Source: Promethearchaeota archaeon (GTDB lineage Archaea; Asgardarchaeota; Lokiarchaeia; Sigynarchaeales; SOKP01). From it: DNA of 23,665 nucleotides. Shown in pieces: positions 1 through 8,307 of the stretch; position 1 is the first letter of the stretch, and every line of letters starts with the position of its first letter. The translations under genes were made by a program, and so were the position numbers. The DNA lies in contig JAUWBH010000089.1 in the NCBI GenBank assembly GCA_030605085.1, positions 1 to 23,665 on the forward strand, given 5' to 3'. The notes below the pieces were generated by a model. It saw only the letters and a list, made by a program, of their open reading frames with translations. It made no database searches and had not been told where the DNA came from.

Positions 1-2
1 GT

Positions 3-146
3 CGGATAACCAACGACTACAAAAAGAAACAGAATTCTACCGATGGAATAGCGGGAAGTTAAGCCTTTGGAGAAAATGTAAGACTCAGCACGATTCCCGA
101 ATCTTGTTGAGCTGTTTTCGATGAATTAGGAATCCACACACTTTAG
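3..146 (+). pseudogene. tnpB: TnpB (IS200/IS605 family) C-terminal remnant
   Basis: Reading frame 3 from the window edge gives a degraded TnpB tail: TDGIAGS, stop, AFGENVRLST, stop, then DELGIHTL ending at the TAG at 144-146. Intact TnpB proteins commonly end with a TDG..GINACGENVRLS-like stretch followed by a short E-x-G-x-H/P-x-L tail overlapping the terminal hairpin. Here the expected Asn/Cys positions have become stop and Phe, and in-frame stops lie at 60-62 and 108-110. The catalytic RuvC part lies outside the window, so whether the rest survives is unknown. Identification rests on the tail motif and on the hairpin right behind it. TnpB is the RNA-guided nuclease of these transposons; this copy cannot make a full C-terminus. 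Confidence 0.55.
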
Positions 147-153
147 TGAGTGG
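134..153 (+). mobile_element. Terminal hairpin of IS200/IS605-type element (right end, omega-RNA region)
   Basis: CCAC-A-CAC, loop TTTA, GTG-A-GTGG forms a seven-base-pair stem with one A/A mismatch, followed by GTAGTTCAAGG. A hairpin overlapping the tnpB stop codon and followed by GTTCA is the usual right end of IS200/IS605 elements and the 3' part of the guide (omega) RNA scaffold. The guide would be encoded just downstream, from about 160. Confidence 0.5.
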
Positions 154-481
154 TAGTTCAAGGATTGACCCATTTATTATATAGAATAATATTTAGATAT
201 ACCGAAAGAATCGTGAAAGTGTGGTTTCACGAACATTATTACTCATTCTAATAGAATATTATATTAACCTTAAAATTTAATCTAACATTCAATTTTTTTT
301 TTTTTTTATTTAAAAAAAATCGAATTTAAGGATGTGAGAAATTTAGCAAACATTCCTCAAGCAAAATTATACTTTGCGGGAATTTTACAGATAATTTAAA
401 AATAGATTACTATTTATCCCTTATTTTTCTTTTAATTTAAATTAAAATTAGTTAAATAGTTATCATAATAGACTAAGGATG
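147..481. other. Non-coding stretch between the IS end and the radical SAM gene
   Basis: No convincing gene here. It holds a perfect 8-bp hairpin at 211-232 (TCGTGAAA, loop GTGTGG, TTTCACGA) and a long T run around 292-307 followed by an A run. The T tract could stop transcription entering from the left; archaeal terminators often are plain T runs. The remainder is AT-rich without recognisable sites. Confidence 0.4.
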
Positions 482-1612
482 CTATTTTAAAATTTCTTCA
501 CATAATTTACTCCTTTTTTCACCTCCTAAATAAAGTCCAACACATCCTATATTGCAAAAAGGTGAAAATCTATGCTGAGTTATATATTCACGTAGTTTTT
601 GATATTTTTCACCAAACCAAATTTCCTTAAAACTTTTTTCATGGAGGTTGCCCATTGTAAGATCATAAATCGTATGACAGGGAGCAACATCTCCGGAGGC
701 CGTGATATCTACACTTATCCACGGCATTTGGCATTTTTCGTATAAATCCGTCATCTTTGTCCATTCAGTTTTAAAATAAGCCGAAAGATTCTCTGTGGAA
801 ATTGTTGGTGGTTGGGATGTCGTATTTACATTAATTTTATTTAAATATTCAGACACTTTCGTTGCTTGACGTACTAATTCCTCAATATTAATTTTTTCGA
901 AGTCTTTAAGAGATCGGACAAAACCCTTCCAATACTTTTCACTTTTAACGCCAAATTCTGATTTAAGCCATTTAGCATAAGCTAAGCCCATATCCTCAGT
1001 TATGAAATTTTGCATTAGGAAACTGGCATAATTAAGCGCTGATAAATTTAAGTCGTTATTGTTAAGAAAAAAATCTTCTATACAAAAATAATTATCGGGG
1101 GTAACTGTGTACAATAGGCTAATGTGGGGGGTTTTACTTCCTGTTTTTTGCTTCTCTTGATGGAGAATCTTAATACCCTCCAATGCTCTGTCATAACTTC
1201 CTTCTCCGCGTTGAGAATCATTTATATCTTTAGGTCCATCAACAGATACTTTAACTTGGCCGACTCCCGTTCGAACGAGCATAGATGCATGCTCTTTTAT
1301 CAATGTTCCGTTGGTAGTTATTTCAAAAAAATTACCCTTCTCTTTGATTGCTAAACTTAATTCTTCTAAATAAGGATATGTTAAGGGTTCTCCACCAAAT
1401 AAAGAATAATATGGTTTGGGTTTTGCTGAAGCCATTTCATTTATAATTTTTTTCGCTAACTCAAGATCCATTACGTTTGGTTTTGTTCCCGGCTTAGCTC
1501 TTTTATAAGCACCATTTTCCCCCCAAAAGAAACACATTTTACAGCAAAGATTACAGGTTTCAGTTAAATGTAGTACAATTGATAAGGGGAGCTTTAATTT
1601 TGTTCTAGGCAA
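482..1612 (-). CDS. Radical SAM/SPASM domain protein
   Basis: A 376-residue radical SAM enzyme. C20-x3-C24-x2-C27 binds the SAM-cleaving 4Fe-4S cluster, GGEP (73-76) is the SAM-binding motif, and TTNGTLI and VSVDGP mark later strands of the partial TIM barrel. The C-terminal third is a SPASM-like domain with several Cys (CQMPW, APCH, FCNIGC) for auxiliary clusters. Such enzymes modify peptides, mature sulfatases or make cofactors; the substrate cannot be told from sequence. The start is TTG: an in-frame stop lies two codons upstream and a good ribosome site (GAGGT) sits 7 nt before it. No precursor-peptide-like ORF lies next to it. It is divergent from the surface protein at 1885. A sulfatase-maturase (anSME) role is possible because a Cys-type sulfatase occurs at 9415, but is not shown. 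Confidence 0.85.
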   Translation of the reverse strand: MPRTKLKLPLSIVLHLTETCNLCCKMCFFWGENGAYKRAKPGTKPNVMDLELAKKIINEMASAKPKPYYSLFGGEPLTYPYLEELSLAIKEKGNFFEITTNGTLIKEHASMLVRTGVGQVKVSVDGPKDINDSQRGEGSYDRALEGIKILHQEKQKTGSKTPHISLLYTVTPDNYFCIEDFFLNNNDLNLSALNYASFLMQNFITEDMGLAYAKWLKSEFGVKSEKYWKGFVRSLKDFEKINIEELVRQATKVSEYLNKINVNTTSQPPTISTENLSAYFKTEWTKMTDLYEKCQMPWISVDITASGDVAPCHTIYDLTMGNLHEKSFKEIWFGEKYQKLREYITQHRFSPFCNIGCVGLYLGGEKRSKLCEEILK

Positions 1613-1884
1613 ATTTTAGACCTCTATTAATCTCTATCAAATATATATACGTGTTTTACATATATGTGATTATTATTAAAAGTAGATTTATAAACTTATG
1701 GATATAGTTTTTCGGTTAAAATATTGGAACGCATTTATAGTATTAGTATATATCCCATTTTTCTTCGCAGCGGTAATCTTACAAATAATTCTTGAAAAAA
1801 ACTATTTATAATCTATTATTATTTTATATATCACTAACGGTTTTTACTTTAAAATCTATTAAAATAAAAATTAGAGGAGTAAAA

Positions 1885-2739
1885 GTGAAGACTAAACGAA
1901 TATTTTATGTATATTTAATCACGATTCTAATTATCTTTCCTATAGTGATTAGTGTTAGTGCTGTCGCTCAAAGTGCATATTATATTGGATCTAATGAGAA
2001 TGACGAATATATTTGGGATTTAACATATGATGAGGAGTTAGATAAGAAAATGGGAGATGAGATGGCAATTGATAGGTCCGTTTTTGATGTAGATGATGAT
2101 GTTAAAGCATGGAAGCATATTATTACCAAGATCGGTAATGAAAAGTCATATGAGGGCGATAAGGGTGTAAAGTACAAATTAAATAAATATAATTCTGAAC
2201 ATGCAGGTGGACCAGATGGAGACAAATACGACTGGAAACTGGATGAAGAAGGTGAAGAATATATTATTTTAAAATATGAGCCTGATGATCCTAGCATTTT
2301 AAATCATTATGTAGACTGTGCTTTATTTGGTGCTTTTTATGTAGCTACTAATGTAGACTGGAAAGAAGTATTGGAAGAATTGAATGATTATGAAGGAGGG
2401 GAATATGAAGCTACTTATAATGAGTACGAAAATAGTATAAAAATCACGATTTACGAAGATTATTTAATTCTTGATGATCAAAAATATGAAGTAGGTACAA
2501 TTGACGTATGGTGTGATTATACTAATAATGGGATCCTTGAATTTTATGAATTTGAATGGAAAGACACGATAATTAAACTTGAATTAAGAGGTTCAAGAGA
2601 TTCATTTTGGATTAATTACTGGTTGTGGGTTATTATTGGAATAATCGCTCTTGCTGCGGTTATTATTGTGATTATTTACATCTATGTTATTAAAGGAAAA
2701 AGGCCAATATTGAAAAAAAGAGAAGCCAAATTTTATTAA
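1885..2739 (+). CDS. Secreted, C-terminally membrane-anchored acidic protein, function unknown
   Basis: I do not recognise a family. From the GTG at 1885 the protein is 284 residues: a positively charged start (MKTKR), a hydrophobic signal segment (about residues 6-28, ending near SAVAQS), a highly acidic Tyr/Asp/Glu-rich extracellular region of about 210 residues, one transmembrane helix (WVIIGIIALAAVIIVIIYIY) and a short basic tail. It should sit on the outer face of the membrane. The open frame extends upstream to a TTG at 1792, but the GTG is preferred because GAGGAG lies 5 nt before it and because it places the signal peptide at the terminus. TATA-like sequences lie at about 1687-1694 and 1804-1811. 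Confidence 0.8.
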   Translation: MKTKRIFYVYLITILIIFPIVISVSAVAQSAYYIGSNENDEYIWDLTYDEELDKKMGDEMAIDRSVFDVDDDVKAWKHIITKIGNEKSYEGDKGVKYKLNKYNSEHAGGPDGDKYDWKLDEEGEEYIILKYEPDDPSILNHYVDCALFGAFYVATNVDWKEVLEELNDYEGGEYEATYNEYENSIKITIYEDYLILDDQKYEVGTIDVWCDYTNNGILEFYEFEWKDTIIKLELRGSRDSFWINYWLWVIIGIIALAAVIIVIIYIYVIKGKRPILKKREAKFY

Positions 2740-2826
2740 TTTTTTGTTTTTATATAGTATAATAATAATCTTTTTTTTAGAAATAAGAAAAATTACAGCA
2801 AACTATTACATTTCAAATTAAATTTA

Positions 2827-3678
2827 GTGAGTTTAATGGAGTTTACTATAAATTCGAAAATTGAATTGAAAAATGGAATTAAAACGGGTTCTTCCGTAGA
2901 GATCCCGATTATTGGTCTAGGAACGTGGATACTTTCTGGAAAACAAGCATATCAATCGGTATTATGGGCCTTAGAAGCAGGATATAGATTGATTGATACG
3001 GCAACAATATATGGAAATGAGAGGAAAATCGGAGATGCGATTATAGATAGTAAAATGCCTCGGGATGAGATTTTTGTAACAACTAAAGTCTGGAATAACG
3101 ACCAAGGTTACGACAACACCATTTCTGCTTTTGAAAGGAGTATTAAGAAATTAAAGCTGTCGTATGTTGATCTTTATTTAATTCATTGGCCTGTAACGGG
3201 TTTAAGAAATGAAACTTGGAAAGCTCTCGAAAAATTACTTAAAGATGATAAAACTCGTGCGATAGGCGTTAGTAATTTTACAATACGCCATCTGAAGGAA
3301 CTTATGAAAGATTCATCCACGATTCCAAGCGTAAATCAAGTAGAATTTTCACCCTTTTTATATCAAAAAGAACTTTTAGATTATTGTGCGTCTCATAATA
3401 TCATTGTTGAAGCCTATTCGCCCCTGACCCGCGCAAGGAAGTTAGATCATCCACAATTAAAAAGTATGGCTGAAAAATACGGAAAAAAGCCAGCTCAGAT
3501 ATTAATCCGATGGGGCCTACAACATGGTATCGTAGAAATTCCTAAATCAGGAAGTAAGGCTCATATCTACGAAAATGTGAGTATATTTGATTTTAATATA
3601 GTTGACGAAGATATGAAACAACTTAACAATTTAAACGAAGATTTTCGCGTGGCAGATGATCCTAGTACATGGGATTGA
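2827..3678 (+). CDS. Aldo/keto reductase
   Basis: A 283-residue cytosolic NAD(P)H-dependent oxidoreductase, full length for the family (about 270-290). GLGTW opens the barrel; the catalytic tetrad is visible as D57, Y62 (TATIYGNE), K87 (TTKVW) and H120 (LIHWP). GVSNF and the late IPKSGSK...EN stretch form the cofactor site. It is closest in pattern to the 2,5-diketo-gluconate reductase/prostaglandin-F-synthase-like group that reduces aldehydes and ketones; the natural substrate is unknown. The frame opens with GTG at 2827, but the ATG at 2836 is an equally good start and neither has a clear ribosome site. It stands alone, between the surface protein and the convergent mtxX-like gene. Confidence 0.93.
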   Translation: MSLMEFTINSKIELKNGIKTGSSVEIPIIGLGTWILSGKQAYQSVLWALEAGYRLIDTATIYGNERKIGDAIIDSKMPRDEIFVTTKVWNNDQGYDNTISAFERSIKKLKLSYVDLYLIHWPVTGLRNETWKALEKLLKDDKTRAIGVSNFTIRHLKELMKDSSTIPSVNQVEFSPFLYQKELLDYCASHNIIVEAYSPLTRARKLDHPQLKSMAEKYGKKPAQILIRWGLQHGIVEIPKSGSKAHIYENVSIFDFNIVDEDMKQLNNLNEDFRVADDPSTWD

Positions 3679-3844
3679 AAATTCAAGAAAATTTAGAGCA
3701 AAATTTAAATCAAATGCGTGTAACATAATTATTGTGTCAGCTCGGATCGAAAAGAAAAAAACAGAATTAATTGATATTGATTAATAGTATAGAAAAATGT
3801 TATTTTTTTTTTTAATTTTTAAAGAAATTTTATATATTTCTGAA

Positions 3845-4705
3845 TTAAGCTGTTAAAGCTAAGGCTAGTAGTAACGCTCCTTGGATTTCTGATGGATTTC
3901 CAACCCTTGATGTATCTATAATTATTCGATTAATGTCCATATAAATCGCTCCGTACGCCTTCCCTCCTCCCAAATGTACTAATGTACGATAAATTAGATT
4001 ACCCGAAATTCCGTCAGGACCAAGAATTAAGTTTGATTTTTTTTCAATAGCGTTTTCGATTAATATTTCGTCGTGAGAAATTGTGAGATTAGGAATCTCT
4101 TTTTGAAAAAATTCCACTATTTTGTTTGCTATACTTATTGTTTTGTCAACTTGAGGATCTCTTCCAATATCTCCTATTCTGCCCCCACTTAATATACTAA
4201 CATTTGGCTTAATGTGTAACGAATCTAATACTTTAATCGCCTTTTTAATAAATGAAATTTTATTTTCAAAACTATTACATTCGTCAATGCCAACAGGACC
4301 GTAAAAGAATTGAAAACCATTATAGGTTTCTAATAGCGCCACGCGACTTACTTCAGATACTTTTAAATTACTTTTAACTAATTTTAAAAATTTTGACGAA
4401 CTTAAAGAACCTCTAACGATAGAATTAATCGTTTTTTTGATTAAATATTCAATAATTTCTTTTTCGGGAACATCAGCTTTAATTAAATTGATTTTTGAAT
4501 TATTTTCTTTATATCTTTTATCGTTTTTAACATGATTAATAGCTTTCTTGTTTCCAAAAATAAAGATTGTGGATGTGTATTCTTCCAAAAATTTTAAAGA
4601 CGCGTTTAGAATTTTAATATTATGCTCTTTTAATTGTCCCAAACCTATTCCAATATTAGCACTTTTTAATTTTGCTTTTGATTCAAACACTTCTAATATG
4701 GTCAT
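3845..4705 (-). CDS. mtxX: MtxX / methanogenesis marker protein 4 family protein
   Basis: A 286-residue protein matching the MtxX family, which is related to phosphate acetyl/butyryltransferases. Family-like blocks, recalled and not searched: RGSLSSSKFLK, VALLETYNG, GPVGIDE, LSGGRIGDIGRDPQVD, and LGPDGISGNLIYRTL followed by HLGGGKAYGA near the C-terminus. In methanogens it is a conserved marker of unknown biochemistry, once described as a putative methyltransferase subunit. No methyl-coenzyme M reductase gene is in view, so the name does not imply methanogenesis here. ATG start at 4705. The CPBP protease gene ends 67 nt upstream on the same strand, so co-transcription is possible. Confidence 0.7.
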   Translation of the reverse strand: MTILEVFESKAKLKSANIGIGLGQLKEHNIKILNASLKFLEEYTSTIFIFGNKKAINHVKNDKRYKENNSKINLIKADVPEKEIIEYLIKKTINSIVRGSLSSSKFLKLVKSNLKVSEVSRVALLETYNGFQFFYGPVGIDECNSFENKISFIKKAIKVLDSLHIKPNVSILSGGRIGDIGRDPQVDKTISIANKIVEFFQKEIPNLTISHDEILIENAIEKKSNLILGPDGISGNLIYRTLVHLGGGKAYGAIYMDINRIIIDTSRVGNPSEIQGALLLALALTA

Positions 4706-4772
4706 TATAGATACAGTTTAGTAATTTTATTAAAATCATGATATTGATCATGATTATTATAAAATTCGATAA

Positions 4773-5834
4773 TTACCCATAAACATAGAATAAAAACGAA
4801 ATAATGATAGTTATGGAATTATACACTCCGTGAGTTACCGTAACAGCGATTAAATTTTCGTTCCGCCATTCAAATAATACACCAATCATTAAGGATATAA
4901 GAATGTACGGAGTAAAAAAATATATGAATAATATAATGAACAGTAATGGACTAATAAAGATTGCGAGAATTAAAATCACGACGAGATGTAAAAGTGCAAA
5001 GATTACGGCTGTTACTAAAATTCCATGTTTTTCACCTATATTTCTAACGAGTCCTCGCTGCATAAAACCTCTAAATAATATTTCCTCTGAAGGCCCTACA
5101 ACTACTATCATCATTATTACCATAAAAATTAATACGAAAATATCCCATCCTGTGATTGTTACATCAACTTCTTCAGCAGCTTCAACAAACCTTACTCCAA
5201 ATAGCCTTAAGATTAATTCTATTGCGATTGAAGATCCTACAACTATAACCAATCCAACAAGAGCAAAAGCTAAACCTATTAATATTTCTTTTAAAACGCC
5301 AATTCGGTCGTAGCCCTTTGTTGTAAAACCCAATATTGTTAATCTATTTTCCAAATTTGGGTTTTGCAAGTATTTTCCAACAAATAGCACGGGAATTATA
5401 AATAATACATATGTTATAAGAACTGCCCCGACAATGAAAAACGGATTAGCCAATACATTAGGAACGGTAAAAATTAGTGCTATAAATATAGCTATGACAA
5501 TTGAGTTGACTATCACATATCCGAGTAATGGAAATCCCATTGAGGCTAAATTGCCCCATAACTTTGTATCTTTTGTGTCAAGAACATTTTCATCGCTAAT
5601 TAAATGTTCATGCGGTTTATATGGTACGCTTACAGAAACACCAGAAGAATAAGATTTTTGAGGTTGTGTATATTGTATTGTTTCTTTACGGGGTAATAGT
5701 ATTTTATGCTCCTTTAAATATAACAAATCAAGCCCACACTTCACACAAAATCTCAAACCCTTAACATCAGGGAGTTTAGTTCCGCAACCTGGACAATACG
5801 ACCATGTTACTTTTTTATCTTCTTCATCTGACAT
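4773..5834 (-). CDS. Zinc-ribbon CPBP-family intramembrane metalloprotease
   Basis: A 353-residue membrane protein. N-terminal zinc ribbon: C14-x2-C17 and C30-x2-C33. A linker of about 65 residues leads to roughly eight hydrophobic helices carrying the CPBP (CAAX-protease/Abi) motifs: E250-E251-x3-R255 (PSEEILFRG), H283 (FALLHL) and H335-x3-N339 (THGVYNS). These glutamate and histidine residues form the active site in the membrane, as in Rce1-type prenyl-protein proteases. All key residues are present, so it is probably active. The cytosolic zinc ribbon may recruit a partner or substrate; that is inference. In bacteria the family also processes peptides and surface proteins, but no substrate is visible nearby. 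Confidence 0.9.
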   Translation of the reverse strand: MSDEEDKKVTWSYCPGCGTKLPDVKGLRFCVKCGLDLLYLKEHKILLPRKETIQYTQPQKSYSSGVSVSVPYKPHEHLISDENVLDTKDTKLWGNLASMGFPLLGYVIVNSIVIAIFIALIFTVPNVLANPFFIVGAVLITYVLFIIPVLFVGKYLQNPNLENRLTILGFTTKGYDRIGVLKEILIGLAFALVGLVIVVGSSIAIELILRLFGVRFVEAAEEVDVTITGWDIFVLIFMVIMMIVVVGPSEEILFRGFMQRGLVRNIGEKHGILVTAVIFALLHLVVILILAIFISPLLFIILFIYFFTPYILISLMIGVLFEWRNENLIAVTVTHGVYNSITIIISFLFYVYG

Positions 5835-5976
5835 TATTAATTTAATAGAATAAATTAATTATTAATAATTTTCCATTTCGAATTATGTAAATCAAATCAA
5901 GTTAAAATTAAAAAAAGTTGGAGTCCAATTTTTAATTTAATCATCAAAATAATTTAGTGGTGAATTTTAAAAGATT

Positions 5977-7743
5977 TTAGTGAGTAAAATAGCAAAATAA
6001 TTCTTTGTTTTCAATTTTAATTGGATTTACGAAACCATATCTCTCGAATTGAATCGTTTTGTTCATAGGAATTTTTAATAAGTTTATCTCTCCGTAACCA
6101 TTCGAAACATTACCATCAGGTTTAAGAATAGAAACCTTAACTTTATCTTCATCTGGTACCCATTGAATTATTGAGTAAGACAAAGATCGATTTAATTCTA
6201 AACTATGGAAATTTGCTTTAATTTTTTTACCTTTTAGGTCAATAGAAAGAATTTGGATGTTTATTAAATCCTTTAATCGGAAAATTTGTCCTTCTTTCAA
6301 TTTATTCGCATCTGATAAAGCAATTAAGATCTTTATTTGGTTATTTTTAACTATTACTTTTATTTTTCTTTTCCCTTTTTTAGGATTTGTGGGTAAGAGC
6401 AATGGTTCCGCTATAAGTTCTGAAAATGGAATGTTCTCAACAACGAGTAGAATAGGGGCTTCCACAAAAAAGTATCTATCAGACGAATTATCAATTATTG
6501 CCTTATTTTTAGCGTATATCCAACTTGTAGAAAAAGTTATACCGGACATTGACATTCCAAGGTCTAATAGCGCTTCACTTAAGGCTTCTGGTTTAATACC
6601 TCTTTTCTTTAAAGATTGCAAGCTCCATGTCCTTGGATCGTCCCACCCCTCAAATTTTCCACTTTGAATGTTGTTTCTCGCCTTAGTTTTACTTAAGTAC
6701 ATATCTGGAAACTTCAATCTTCCATAATGAAGGAACTCGGCTTTTTCCCATTTAAAATGCTCCCAGATGAAATTTTCAATAATATCCTCTTTAATTAAAT
6801 CAGCACCTCGTAAAATGTGTGTAATACCTATGAGATGATCGTCAATAGCCCAAGAAAACTCTAACATCGGCCATATAATATATTTAGTTCCAACTCTCGG
6901 ATGTTCTGCCTCTGAAATCCGCATAATAATTTGATCTCTTAAAGCCGGATCTTTTTGCTCCATCCCAGTTTTCAATCGCACAACTGCTTCCATTTCGCGA
7001 TATTGTCCTCTAAGCATGCTATGCCATTCGTCTAAATTTTTCTTAACTAGCTGATCTCTATGGGGGCAGTTTTTTCCCTGTTTTTTGTAATTTTCTCGAA
7101 AGATCTCTGCGGTACAATAGCAAACATAAGCCATATTGTCTTTAATTAATTGTTCGCAATATTTATAATACATTTCTAGTCGATCGCTTTTATAGTAAAT
7201 TTTAGAACACTTAACTCCAAGCCATTCAATTCCTTCTTTTATTAAATCGTAAGCCTCAGGAAGAACATACTTAGCCTTTGGACTATCTCTTAAGGCTCTT
7301 GGGCTTCCTATAGTATCGTCGTAAAATAAAATGAGTTGACCGTTGTATCTTTTTATATATTCGTTATTTAACACAACCATTCTGGCATTACCGATATGTA
7401 GAGCTCCACTAGGATAAAGTGCTAAACGCATTACGACCTTATCATATTTATCGAGATTAGGTAATTCGGGTAGCTCCTTTTTTTCTACTTTAATTTCCTT
7501 TTTTTCTAAAGCTTGTGGGTCTAATTTTAATAATTTAGCTTCTTGTTCCTCTAAACTTAGCCCCGAGATTTCTTCAATGATTTGATCTAATATAGGTATA
7601 ATAATTGTAGCTTGAGATCTTAAATCTTTTCTTTGAGCCATTAGTTTACCCATTATTGCCTTCTTATTAGGTTTTCCACTAAATTCTATGGCATTTTTTA
7701 ACCCATTAATTAAAAGAATTTTTTTAATCTCTTCGACATCCAT
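5977..7743 (-). CDS. gltX: Glutamyl-tRNA synthetase, archaeal type
   Basis: Charges tRNA with glutamate; archaeal forms are usually non-discriminating and also make Glu-tRNA(Gln) for GatDE. Numbering from a TTG two codons upstream (7749): an N-terminal helical extension (to about 90) typical of the archaeal/eukaryal type, the class I HIGH-type motif in PSGALHIGN (H118-N121), a zinc-knuckle-like C210-x-C212...C228-P-H230, and the KMSKS-type loop LSKTK (352-356), followed by EGWDDPRTWSLQSLKKRG and a beta-barrel anticodon-binding region to the end. About 588 residues, normal for archaea. The ATG at 7743 (MDVEEIKK) aligns with how archaeal GluRS proteins begin and is preferred over TTG 7749. The ATP-site loop reads DDTIGSPRA rather than the common EDTDP-like form. 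Confidence 0.95.
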   Translation of the reverse strand: MDVEEIKKILLINGLKNAIEFSGKPNKKAIMGKLMAQRKDLRSQATIIIPILDQIIEEISGLSLEEQEAKLLKLDPQALEKKEIKVEKKELPELPNLDKYDKVVMRLALYPSGALHIGNARMVVLNNEYIKRYNGQLILFYDDTIGSPRALRDSPKAKYVLPEAYDLIKEGIEWLGVKCSKIYYKSDRLEMYYKYCEQLIKDNMAYVCYCTAEIFRENYKKQGKNCPHRDQLVKKNLDEWHSMLRGQYREMEAVVRLKTGMEQKDPALRDQIIMRISEAEHPRVGTKYIIWPMLEFSWAIDDHLIGITHILRGADLIKEDIIENFIWEHFKWEKAEFLHYGRLKFPDMYLSKTKARNNIQSGKFEGWDDPRTWSLQSLKKRGIKPEALSEALLDLGMSMSGITFSTSWIYAKNKAIIDNSSDRYFFVEAPILLVVENIPFSELIAEPLLLPTNPKKGKRKIKVIVKNNQIKILIALSDANKLKEGQIFRLKDLINIQILSIDLKGKKIKANFHSLELNRSLSYSIIQWVPDEDKVKVSILKPDGNVSNGYGEINLLKIPMNKTIQFERYGFVNPIKIENKELFCYFTH

Positions 7744-7845
7744 ACCCAATAAATCATCTATAGATATTTTATCCAGAATTTTTTCTAAGTTTTAAACAAT
7801 ATGAACAGTAATGTGTAACAAAAAAAATAAATCATTATTAAGTAC

Positions 7846-7855
7846 TTTTATATAT
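7846..7855 (+). promoter_or_regulatory. Probable TATA box for the RAM-domain gene
   Basis: TTTTATATAT in the gap between divergent gltX and the RAM gene. A TATA centre here predicts transcription from about 7877, leaving a leader that includes the AAGGTG ribosome site at 7901-7906. Its near-palindromic form could also serve the opposite strand. Confidence 0.4.
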
Positions 7856-7914
7856 TAACAAAAAATCAAAGTATAATAAAGATATTATTTGATAAAAACT
7901 AAGGTGTTTTAAAG

Positions 7915-8199
7915 ATTTACTATCGAGGATATATTCTTATTCGTTGTAAGATCGTCGGAACAGAATGGAAAATAGCAGAAAAATTAAAAACTCTAAAGTC
8001 CACTAGTTCAGACGAAGATTGGAAAGTCTCATATGCAACTCCGATTTATGGTGGTTGGGACGCAATTGTAGAATGCTCATTTAGTAAGCTTCAAGATTTA
8101 GATAAAATTGTGACTTACTGTAGAGTTGACGATGAATTATCTCAGTGGATTGAAGAGACTACAACTCTTATTTCGTCGAAACCCGATTATTCAGGTTAA
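7915..8199 (+). CDS. Lrp/AsnC-type ligand-binding (RAM, dimeric alpha-beta) domain protein with non-canonical start
   Basis: An open frame from a stop at 7900-7902 to TAA at 8197-8199 encodes about 94 residues: YYRGYILIRCKIVGTEWKIA near the start, VSYATPIYGGWDAIVE in the middle and IEETTTLIS near the end. This is the layout of stand-alone Lrp/AsnC ligand-binding domains (beta-alpha-beta-beta-alpha-beta, with a Y-G-x-[YW]-D turn and a TTTLI edge strand), which sense amino acids or assemble as regulatory discs. There is no HTH. The frame contains no ATG, GTG or TTG before the first strand; a strong ribosome site AAGGTG (7901-7906) lies 8 nt before an ATT at 7915, which I take as the likely initiator. 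Alternatively the start was lost by mutation. It sits 108 nt upstream of the flavoprotein gene on the same strand. Confidence 0.75.
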   Translation: MYYRGYILIRCKIVGTEWKIAEKLKTLKSTSSDEDWKVSYATPIYGGWDAIVECSFSKLQDLDKIVTYCRVDDELSQWIEETTTLISSKPDYSG

Positions 8200-8279
8200 T
8201 CTTTTAATTTTTTTTTTAATTTTTTATCTATCTATAGTTCGACAAGTTATTATCAAATCATTTTATTCATTTAATCCGA

Positions 8280-8288
8280 TTATAAATA
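8280..8288 (+). promoter_or_regulatory. TATA box of the flavoprotein gene
   Basis: TTATAAATA centred 24 nt before the ATG at 8308. This spacing predicts transcription starting at or next to the ATG, that is a leaderless mRNA, as is common in archaea. No ribosome-binding site precedes the ATG, which agrees. Confidence 0.6.
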
Positions 8289-8307
8289 CAATTAAATTAC
8301 TAAAAAG

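Noticed and set aside
292..320. Long T and A runs as a repeat element
   Set aside because: Simple homopolymers are common in spacers throughout this AT-rich window and carry no target duplication or terminal structure.
482..1612. Assignment of the radical SAM protein as anaerobic sulfatase maturase
   Set aside because: SPASM cysteines fit many subgroups, the sulfatase is 8 kb away on the map, and no anSME-specific feature can be confirmed by eye.
1792..1884. TTG at 1792 as start of the surface protein
   Set aside because: It would place an extra hydrophobic stretch before the signal peptide; the GTG at 1885 has GAGGAG at ideal spacing.
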